A DNA stretch of 64,000 nucleotides from Actinacidiphila cocklensis (lineage in GTDB: Bacteria; Actinomycetota; Actinomycetes; Streptomycetales; Streptomycetaceae): the NCBI RefSeq assembly GCF_907177275.1, contig NZ_CAJSLV010000114.1, positions 124,001 through 188,000 on the forward strand, in the 5' to 3' direction. Positions 35,025 through 41,175 of the stretch are shown here, piece by piece. The position numbers were made by a program, and so were the translations under genes. The notes beneath the pieces were generated by a model. The model ran no database searches, was not told where the DNA came from, and worked only from the letters and a program-made list of their open reading frames with translations. Every line of letters starts with the position of its first letter. The first letter of the stretch is position 1.

Positions 35025-36659
35025 TCACACCTCGGGGGCCCCGGTCTCCGCCAGCTCGCCGCCCGCGAGCCGTAGCCAGCGGTTCACTCCGATCTCGCGC
35101 AGGAACCGGTCGTCGTGGCTGACCACCACGAAGGCCCCCTGGTAGGAGTTCAGGGCGCTCTCCAGCTGGCCCGTGCTGGGCAGGTCCAGGTTGTTGGTCG
35201 GCTCGTCGAGCAGCAGCAGGTGCGGTGCCGGCTCCGCGCACAGGACGCAGGCCAGGGTGGCGCGCAGCCGCTCACCGCCGGAGAGCACCCCGAGTGGGAG
35301 GTGCGCCCCGGCGCCGCGGAAGAGGAAGCGGGCGAGCAGGTTCATCCGCTCGGCCTCCGGCCGCTGCGGTGCGGAGTCGGCGAAGTTCTCGGCGACGGTG
35401 CGCTCCGGGTCGAGCAGGTCGAGCCGCTGGGAGAGGTAGGCGATCCGCCCGTCGGCCCGCCTGATGTCGCCGCCGTCCGGGGCCAGGTCGCCGGTGACCA
35501 GGCGCAGCAGGGTGCTCTTGCCCGCGCCGTTGGGGCCGGTCAGCGCGATGCGCTCGGGGCCGCGGATCGACAGGTCGACGCCCTGGCCCGTGAAGACCTG
35601 CCGGCCGCCGAGCTGCACACGCAACCGCTCGCCGAGGAAGACGCCGCGCCCCGCCGGCACCTGGGTGTCCGGCAGGTCGAGGGTGAGCCGCTGCTCGTCG
35701 CGCAGCGACCGCCCCGCCTCGTCGAGACGGGCCCTGGCCTGGTCGACCCGCCCCGCGTGCATCTGCCCCGCACGCCCCGCGGACTCCTGCGCGCCGCGCT
35801 TCATGTTCCCGGCGAAGATCCGCGGCAGGCCGGCGTTGCCGAGGTTGCGGGCGGCGTTGCTCGCGCGGCGCTCGGCGCGCTCGCGGGCCTGCTGCATCTC
35901 CCGCTTCTCCCGCTTGAGTTCCTGCTCCGCGTTGCGCACGTTCTTCTCCGCGACCTCCTGCTCGGCGCGTACCGCCGCCTCGTACGCGGTGAACGTGCCG
36001 CCGTACAGGCGCAGGTCGCCGGGGCCGAGTTCGGCGATGCGCTCCATCCGGTCGAGCAGCTCGCGGTCGTGACTGACCAGCAGCAGGCAGCCGTGGAAGT
36101 CGGTGAGCACGTCGTAGAGCTTGTGCCGGGCGTCGCGGTCGAGGTTGTTGGTGGGCTCGTCGAGCAGCAGGACGTCGGGGCGCCTGAGCAGCTGGGCGGC
36201 CAGGCCCAGGGAGACGACCTGGCCGCCGCTGAGCGTGCCGAGCCTGCGGTCGAGGGCCAGGTCGGACAGGCCCAGGCGGTCCAGCTGGGGGCGGGTGCGC
36301 TCCTCGATGTCCCAGTCGTCGCCGATGGCGGCGAAGTGCTCCTCGCCGACGTCGCCGGACTCGACGGCGTCCAGGGCGCGGATGACCTCGGCGACGCCGA
36401 GCACTTCGGCCACGGTGAGGTCGCCGGTCAGCGGCAGCGACTGCGGGAGGTAGCCGACGGTGCCGGCCGCCGACACCGACCCGGCGCCGGGCCGCAGTTC
36501 GCCGGCGATCAGCCGCAGCAGTGTGCTCTTGCCCGAGCCGTTGGGCGCGACGAGCCCCGTGCGGCCGGTGCCGACGGTGAAGGACAGGTCCTGGAAGACG
36601 GGGGTGTCGTCAGGCCAGGCGAAGGACAGGTTCGAGCAGATGACGGATGCGTCGGACAT
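35025..36659 (-). CDS. ABC-F family ATPase (second copy)
   Basis: A 544-aa cytosolic protein with paired ABC domains. Walker A sites are APNGSGKST (about 40) and GPNGAGKST (about 355); signatures LSGGQVVS and LSGGERLR; Walker [12 protein letters not shown] twice. The long basic linker (about 245-330, [30 protein letters not shown]) resembles the LsaA/OptrA-like or macrolide-type actinomycete resistance proteins. The ATG at 36659 follows CGAGG. A leader with a short peptide and hairpin lies upstream, as in drug-induced ABC-F genes. It differs clearly in sequence from the neighbour, so this is not a recent duplication. Confidence 0.9.
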   Translation of the reverse strand: MSDASVICSNLSFAWPDDTPVFQDLSFTVGTGRTGLVAPNGSGKSTLLRLIAGELRPGAGSVSAAGTVGYLPQSLPLTGDLTVAEVLGVAEVIRALDAVESGDVGEEHFAAIGDDWDIEERTRPQLDRLGLSDLALDRRLGTLSGGQVVSLGLAAQLLRRPDVLLLDEPTNNLDRDARHKLYDVLTDFHGCLLLVSHDRELLDRMERIAELGPGDLRLYGGTFTAYEAAVRAEQEVAEKNVRNAEQELKREKREMQQARERAERRASNAARNLGNAGLPRIFAGNMKRGAQESAGRAGQMHAGRVDQARARLDEAGRSLRDEQRLTLDLPDTQVPAGRGVFLGERLRVQLGGRQVFTGQGVDLSIRGPERIALTGPNGAGKSTLLRLVTGDLAPDGGDIRRADGRIAYLSQRLDLLDPERTVAENFADSAPQRPEAERMNLLARFLFRGAGAHLPLGVLSGGERLRATLACVLCAEPAPHLLLLDEPTNNLDLPSTGQLESALNSYQGAFVVVSHDDRFLREIGVNRWLRLAGGELAETGAPEV

Positions 36660-36793
36660 GAAGGCGACCTCGGGGGAGTGGGGCAGCGAAAACACCTCTG
36701 CCCCGGTGGCAGACATGGAAGAAGTGGGGACGACGACATGGCCACGGCGGCGGCGCTCCTGGGCGCGGGCCGGTGGCCGGTCGGATCCGGGTA

Positions 36794-36823
36794 TCACCCG
36801 GAGATGTCGTCGTCCACCACCAT
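36794..36823 (-). CDS. Putative leader peptide MVVDDDISG
   Basis: The ATG at 36823 has a strong GGAGGAG seven bases upstream and encodes nine residues before TGA. A Shine-Dalgarno site this good in front of so short a frame, 135 bp before an ABC-F gene, suggests an attenuator peptide on which a drug-stalled ribosome would change mRNA folding. No stalling motif is known for this peptide. Confidence 0.4.
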   Translation of the reverse strand: MVVDDDISG

Positions 36824-36915
36824 GTCCGTACTCCTCCGACAAACGATCAACGTCCCGGCAAGTCTAACAGCGGGCACCGTCAGGCGGTTGGTGACCGGAG
36901 CGCCCGCCACACGTG

Positions 36916-36949
36916 TCTCCCCCCCCGTGCCGTCCGGCACGGGGGGAGA
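36916..36949. terminator. Terminator of the Bax-inhibitor gene
   Basis: Arms TCTCCCCCCCCGTGCC and GGCACGGGGGGAGA pair around a short GTCC loop (two extra C bulged) 22 bp beyond the stop of the minus-strand Bax-inhibitor gene. Confidence 0.75.
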
Positions 36950-36971
36950 TGTCCCAGGTGTGCCAGCGGGG

Positions 36972-37832
36972 TCACTCGTCGCCCTGCAGGAGCTGCAGCA
37001 CCCGCAGCGCCTCCAGGTAGATCCACACCAGCGTCAGGGTGAGGCCGAAGGCCGCCAGCCAGGCCTCCTCGCGCGGGGCGCCCTCGGTGATCGCGTCCTC
37101 GATCTGCCGGAAGTCCAGCGCCAGGAAGCACGCGCCCAGCAGGACGCCGGCGAGACCGAAGACGACGCCCAGGCCGCCGCTGCCGAAGCCGAGGCCGTTG
37201 CCCGCGCCGAAGGCGGAGAAGAGCAGGTCGGCCAGCATCAGCAGCACGAAACCGGTCGCTGCCGCCATGACGAAGCCGTAGAACCGCCGGTCGACGCGTA
37301 TCCAGCGGCGCCGGTAGGCGACCAGCACGCCGGCCGACACCGCGAAGGTGCCCAGGATCGCCTGGACGACGACTCCCGGCGATATGTACGTGGACGTGGC
37401 GTTGGAGATGACGCCGAGGAAGACGCCCTCGAAGGCCGCGTATCCCAGGATCAGCGCCGGTGAGGGGGTGCGCCGGAAGGACTGGGCGAGCGACAGGGCG
37501 AAGGCGATCAGGGCGGCGCCCACGCCGATGCCGTACGACCGGCCGATGTTCGCGTCGTCCACCGGCAGCAGGACCCAGGAGAGCACCGCGGCCACGGCCA
37601 CCGTGCCCAGGGTCGTGGCGGTGCGGACCACGACGTCGTCCAGCGTCATCGCGGTGCGCTCGGCCGCGGCGTCCTGGACGCCCCGCGGTGCGCCGAAGCC
37701 GGTGTAGGGGTCGCCGGCGGGCGGTGCGCCGACCGCGGCACCGACCAGTTGCGGCTCCCGCGGGGCGCCGGCCGGGCGGGAGGCGTCGCGGGTGAACCCC
37801 CTGCGGGACAGGATCGGGTTGCTCGACTTCAC
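36972..37832 (-). CDS. Bax inhibitor-1/YccA family membrane protein
   Basis: A 286-aa polytopic protein. A GTG start at 37832 (VKSSNPILSRRGF) has AGGAGG upstream. After a cytosolic N-terminus (about 1-75) seven membrane segments follow: VAAVLSWVLLP, GVGAALIAFALSLAQ, FEGVFLGVISN and so on. The conserved C-terminal half carries ALDFRQIEDAI, with the acidic pH-sensing-type residues of the BI-1 family. Members form Ca2+/H+-leak channels or protease regulators. Its promoter carries two copies of the GTCACC-N9-GGTGAC operator, one identical over 21 bp to that of the CGNR gene. Confidence 0.9.
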   Translation of the reverse strand: MKSSNPILSRRGFTRDASRPAGAPREPQLVGAAVGAPPAGDPYTGFGAPRGVQDAAAERTAMTLDDVVVRTATTLGTVAVAAVLSWVLLPVDDANIGRSYGIGVGAALIAFALSLAQSFRRTPSPALILGYAAFEGVFLGVISNATSTYISPGVVVQAILGTFAVSAGVLVAYRRRWIRVDRRFYGFVMAAATGFVLLMLADLLFSAFGAGNGLGFGSGGLGVVFGLAGVLLGACFLALDFRQIEDAITEGAPREEAWLAAFGLTLTLVWIYLEALRVLQLLQGDE

Positions 37833-37892
37833 GGGGTTCCTCCTGGAATGCCGCACGTTGCGGCCTGCATGTGGTTCACGAAGCCTTGATTC

Positions 37893-37953
37893 GTCACCAC
37901 TCTGACAGGTGACTAATGGGGTGGCAAGTGAAATCACCAGTTGAACTGGTGAC
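37893..37953. promoter_or_regulatory. Operator pair GTCACC-N9-GGTGAC upstream of the Bax-inhibitor gene
   Basis: One copy (37893-37913) is identical over all 21 bases to the copy at 33229. A second (ATCACC-N9-GGTGAC, 37933-37953) starts 40 bp away. On the minus strand the first contains CAGAGT with TTGCCA 17 bp upstream, giving a promoter with a leader of about 60 nt to the GTG. Confidence 0.72.
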
Positions 37954-38001
37954 GGTGGTGAGTGCCGGCGGGGCGGCCGGACGCGTGCCGTCCCGGCTTT
38001 A

Positions 38002-38456
38002 TCAGCGGCGCAGATGGCGGCTCAGGTCGCCGGCCAGGTGGATGCGGACGGTGCGCTCCACGAAGAGCCGACGCCCGTCGCGGTGGGCGAAGCGGTCGCT
38101 GTAGCGACCCGCGGCCACCGGCTGGAGCGGGAAGTCCGGCAGGGCCTGGAAGACCGTGACGCGGGCGCGCGAGGCGGCCGTTCCCGCCTCCTCGTCCACG
38201 TCCACGACGATGTCGGTCGTGACGTGGTGGGTCCGCGGGGTGCCGTCCTCGTAGCGGATCACGGAGTCCCGCAGCATCGCCGCGACGCCGTCCCCGCCGT
38301 GCACCGGCGCACCGCCGCCGGTGAAGACGGCGTCGTCGGCGAACAGTTCGCCGACCCCGGCGAAGTCCCGGTGTCGACCAGCTCGGCATACCTGGCGATC
38401 AGCCGGGTGACGGCGGTGGTGTGTGCGGGTGTGCCGGCGGAGCGGGGGTGTGACAT
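38002..38456 (-). pseudogene. SnoaL/NTF2-like protein, frameshifted
   Basis: The ATG at 38456 begins MSHPRSAGTPAHTTAVTRLIARYAELVDTG, then leaves frame near 38369. In the next frame GVGELFADDAVFTGGGAPVHGGDGVAAMLRDSVIRYEDG to HLAGDLSRHLRR completes a typical 150-aa SnoaL-like/NTF2 fold. Restoring one base in ACCGG-GACTTC (giving ACC GGC GAC TTC) would repair it. Either a recent one-base deletion or a sequencing error. Such domains bind small hydrophobic ligands. It probably shared an operon with the 66-aa frame upstream. Confidence 0.65.
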
Positions 38457-38524
38457 GTGTGCGTCCAGTACGTCGTGGGCGCGACCGCGGGTGCGCCGCC
38501 GCACCCGGCGGGGAGGGGTGCAGG

Positions 38525-38725
38525 TCAGAGGAAGGCCGAGGCCGCAGGGCCGTAGCCGGTCAGGATCACGCTCTCCGTCCAGGACCACACCAGTGCGGCG
38601 TCCGGCCACTCGCCGGAACCCGCGCGGGCGGCGGTGCGGCCGTGGTCGGAGGGCGCCGTACGGGGCGCGGCGCCCCGCGGGCGCGGCTCGGCGGTGTGCG
38701 CGGACGTGGCGGTTGCGGATGACAT
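38525..38725 (-). CDS. Small hypothetical protein
   Basis: A 66-aa frame with an ATG at 38725 and GGAGACG about 11 bases upstream. The N-terminal 45 residues are Ala/Arg/Pro-rich; the end (EWPDAALVWSWTESVILTGYGPAASAFL) is hydrophobic with three aromatic residues and looks conserved-like. It lies just downstream of the third operator pair (38774-38836). No family is recognised. Confidence 0.4.
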   Translation of the reverse strand: MSSATATSAHTAEPRPRGAAPRTAPSDHGRTAARAGSGEWPDAALVWSWTESVILTGYGPAASAFL

Positions 38726-38773
38726 GGTTCGGCTCGTCTCCGGTCGGAGGTGTCCCGGCGGGGCGACCTTTGC

Positions 38774-38836
38774 GTCACCTGTTCAGGCGGTGACGTCATC
38801 ATGGCAGGCGACTTCGTCACCGGTCAAGATGGTGAT
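38774..38836. promoter_or_regulatory. Operator pair GTCACC-N9-GGTGAC between the 66-aa frame and the HAD gene
   Basis: A perfect copy lies at 38774-38794 and a one-mismatch copy (GTCACC-N9-GGTGAT) at 38816-38836, 42 bp apart. It could serve the minus-strand 66-aa/SnoaL unit, the plus-strand HAD gene, or both. Confidence 0.65.
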
Positions 38837-38926
38837 GTAGTGGCTGCCGAGTCGTGCGCCGCCCCCGGTGCTCCTGACCAGGCCGGGTGCCCCGTGGTCT
38901 GGCCGGGCAGGCCCTATGCTGCGGAG

Positions 38927-39580
38927 ATGATCAAGCCCATCGAACTCGTCATATTCGACTGCGACGGCGTGCTGGTCGACAGCGAACGCATCGCCGCGCG
39001 GGTCCAGGTCGCCCTCGGCGCCGAGCTGGGCTGGCCGCTCACCGAGAGCGAGGTCGTGGACCGGTTCATCGGGCGCTCCCACGCGGCCATCCGCGAGCAG
39101 GTCGCCGCCCGCCTCGGCGAGGACACGGCCGCGGTCTGGTCGGCGAGGTTCGAGGACCTCCACCGCGAGGCGGTGGACGCCGGGCTCACCCCCGTCGACG
39201 GCCTGCCCGAGGCGCTCGACGCGCTCACCCTGCCGACGTGCGTCGCCTCCAGCGGCTCCCACGGCAAGATGCGGCACACGCTGGGCCGCACCGGGCTCTA
39301 CGAGCGCTTCGCGGGCCGCATCTACAGCGCCACCGAGGTCGCCCGCGGCAAGCCGGCGCCCGACCTCTTCCTGTACGCCGCCCGGCAGGCGGGCGTCGAT
39401 CCGGCGGCCTGCGTGGTCGTCGAGGACAGCAGGCCGGGCGTCGACGCCGCGCGCGCGGCCGGGATGCGGGCCTTCGGCTACGCGGGCGGGCTGACCCCGG
39501 CCGAACGCCTCGAAGGCCCCGGCACCGTCGTCTTCCACGACATGCGCGAGCTCCCGGCCCTCATCGCCGAACAGCGGTGA
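38927..39580 (+). CDS. HAD-superfamily hydrolase (beta-phosphoglucomutase/phosphatase-like)
   Basis: A 217-aa cytosolic enzyme. The nucleophile Asp is in FDCDGVLVDSE (about residue 10), motif II Ser/Thr in CVASSGSHGKM, motif III Lys in RGKPAPDLFLYAA, and motif IV in VVVEDSRPGVDAARAAGM. The helical cap (about 17-85) is the C1 type of beta-phosphoglucomutase-like and phosphoglycolate-phosphatase-like members. The ATG at 38927 lies six bases after TATGCT, so the mRNA may have almost no leader. It ends 20 bp inside the convergent HxlR gene. Confidence 0.9.
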   Translation: MIKPIELVIFDCDGVLVDSERIAARVQVALGAELGWPLTESEVVDRFIGRSHAAIREQVAARLGEDTAAVWSARFEDLHREAVDAGLTPVDGLPEALDALTLPTCVASSGSHGKMRHTLGRTGLYERFAGRIYSATEVARGKPAPDLFLYAARQAGVDPAACVVVEDSRPGVDAARAAGMRAFGYAGGLTPAERLEGPGTVVFHDMRELPALIAEQR

Positions 39581-40043
39581 CGCGGGCCGCGGGCGGCGGG
39601 GTGCCGGTCACCCCGTCCTCCCGCACGGTCACCAGCCCACCGCCTTCGAGCGGCTCCCCGCACGCGTCGCACACCACCCGCGTGACGACGTCGGCGCCGC
39701 AGGTGTGCAGGAACCGCGGGGCCGGCGGGGGGTCCGGCAGGTACCGCAGGCCCCACTCCCGCAGGCCGATCAGCACCGGCTCCAGCGCCTGCCCCGCGGG
39801 TGTGAGGTGGTACTCGAAGCGGGGCGGGCGCTCCAGGTAGCGGTGCCGCTCCAGGGCGCCGCCGGCCTCCAGCGATCGCAGCCGCTTGGTGAGGACGTCG
39901 CGCGGGGCGCCGGTGTTGGCCTGGATGTCGGCGAAGCGCCGTACCCCCATGAACACCTCGCGCAGGACCAGGAGCGACCAGCGCTCCCCGACGAGGTCGA
40001 GGGTGTCCGCGATGGGGCACGCGCGCGGCTGGATATCGGACAT
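39561..40043 (-). CDS. HxlR family transcriptional regulator
   Basis: A 160-aa winged-helix regulator. The ATG at 40043 (MSDIQPRACPIADTLDLVG) is preferred by family alignment; an ATG at 40052 is equally possible. The HxlR core covers about 8-100 (CPIADTLDLVGERWSLLVLREVFMGVRRFADIQANTGAPRDVLTKRLRSLE), with the usual N-terminal Cys. The C-terminus carries HTCG and CDACGEPL, a potential metal or redox cysteine cluster. It is divergent from the DJ-1/AraC gene with the dyad GTTTG-N5-CAAAC (40061-40075) between them. Confidence 0.88.
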   Translation of the reverse strand: MSDIQPRACPIADTLDLVGERWSLLVLREVFMGVRRFADIQANTGAPRDVLTKRLRSLEAGGALERHRYLERPPRFEYHLTPAGQALEPVLIGLREWGLRYLPDPPPAPRFLHTCGADVVTRVVCDACGEPLEGGGLVTVREDGVTGTPPPAARVTAVRR

Positions 40044-40060
40044 GGCGCCCATAGTAGTCG

Positions 40061-40075
40061 GTTTGGTTTACAAAC
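40061..40075. promoter_or_regulatory. Dyad between divergent HxlR and AraC genes
   Basis: GTTTG-N5-CAAAC in a locally AT-richer stretch, 18 bp before the HxlR start. It is a candidate operator for the HxlR protein. Confidence 0.4.
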
Positions 40076-40127
40076 TTACCTCGGTTACCCTCGGCACCGG
40101 CAGTACCGCCAGGTCCGGAGGAGCCGA

Positions 40128-41126
40128 ATGAATCCCAGACACGCCGGGTCCGGCACGCTCCTGGTGACCGTGTTCGTCTTCCCCGGCGTCCGGCTGCTGG
40201 ACGTGACCGGTCCGATCGAGGTGTTCACCTCGGCCAACGAGTTCGGCGGCCGCTACCGGCTGCAGCTCGTCTCCGCCGACGGCGGCGAGGTGACGACCGC
40301 CGCGGGGACCAGGCTCGGCGTCGACGCGGCCGTCGACCAGGTACGCGGGACGAGCGACGTCCTGGTGGTGCCGGGCGGCCCCGGGTGGGACCGGCTGATC
40401 AAGGACGACGCGCTGCTCGACCACGTACGCACCCTGCACGCGCGCTCCTGCCGCACCGCCTCCGTGTGCACCGGCGCCTTCCTGCTGGCGGCCGCCGGGC
40501 TGCTCGACGGCCGCCGCGCCACCACGCACTGGCGCAACGCCGACGAGCTGGCCCTGCGCTTCCCGGCCGTCCGGGTCGAGCCCGACGCGATCTTCGTCGA
40601 GGACGGCACGGTGGTGACGTCGGCGGGGGTCAGCGCGGGCATCGACCTGTCACTGGCGCTCGTGGAGGAGCACTTCGGGGGCGAGGTGGCCAGGTCGGTG
40701 GCCAAGGACATGGTCGTCTTCATGCAACGGCCCGGCGGCCAGTCGCAGTTCAGTGCTCGCGCCCGGGCTCCGCACACCCGCCAGGACGCGCTGCGCCGGG
40801 TGCTGGACGCGGTCGCGGAGGCCCCCGGTGCCGATCACACGCTGTCGGCCATGGCCCGCAGGGCCAGCCTCAGTTCGCGGCACGTGACCCGGCTCTTCCA
40901 CGACGAGGTCGGCGTGACCCCGGCCCGCTACGTCGAGCAGGTCCGCCTGGAGGCGGCGGTGTCCATGCTGGAGAGCGGCGACGACCCGATGGCCGTGGTC
41001 GCCCGCCGCACCGGCTTCGGCTCGCCCGAGTCGCTCCGCCGGGCCTTCGTCCGGCAGTTGGGGGTCACCCCCGGCGCCTACCGGGCCGGCTTCCGCACCA
41101 CGGGCGCGGTGAGCGCGACGGGTTGA
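40128..41126 (+). CDS. GlxA-type regulator: DJ-1/PfpI domain plus AraC helix-turn-helix
   Basis: A 332-aa transcription activator. The ATG at 40128 follows GGAGGAG. The N-terminal class I glutamine-amidotransferase-like domain (about 10-195) has the nucleophile-elbow Cys in TASVCTGAFLLAAAG; such domains sense ligands and are rarely catalytic here. The C-terminal AraC double helix-turn-helix covers about 225-320 (LSAMARRASLSSRHVTRLFHDEVGVTPARYVEQVRLEAA). It is divergent from HxlR. The target is unknown. Confidence 0.92.
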   Translation: MNPRHAGSGTLLVTVFVFPGVRLLDVTGPIEVFTSANEFGGRYRLQLVSADGGEVTTAAGTRLGVDAAVDQVRGTSDVLVVPGGPGWDRLIKDDALLDHVRTLHARSCRTASVCTGAFLLAAAGLLDGRRATTHWRNADELALRFPAVRVEPDAIFVEDGTVVTSAGVSAGIDLSLALVEEHFGGEVARSVAKDMVVFMQRPGGQSQFSARARAPHTRQDALRRVLDAVAEAPGADHTLSAMARRASLSSRHVTRLFHDEVGVTPARYVEQVRLEAAVSMLESGDDPMAVVARRTGFGSPESLRRAFVRQLGVTPGAYRAGFRTTGAVSATG

Positions 41127-41133
41127 GCGCCGC

Positions 41134-41157
41134 GGGGGACCCGCGCCCGGGTCCCCC
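41134..41157. terminator. Terminator between convergent AraC and 2-oxoglutarate dehydrogenase genes
   Basis: Perfect 9-bp arms GGGGGACCC/GGGTCCCCC enclose a six-base loop, 8 bp after the AraC-gene stop. Confidence 0.65.
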
Positions 41158-41175
41158 CGCACCACCTGCCGGCCG

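Larger units (their letters stand above)
36660..36971 (-). promoter_or_regulatory. Long leader region of the ABC-F gene (312 bp without a long gene)
   Basis: The region contains a possible nine-codon leader peptide (36794-36823), a hairpin GGGGCAG/CTGCCCC at 36680-36704 just before the ABC-F ribosome site, and the Bax-inhibitor gene's terminator (36916-36949). A promoter upstream of the leader peptide was not clearly recognised. The layout fits ribosome-mediated attenuation. Confidence 0.45.
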
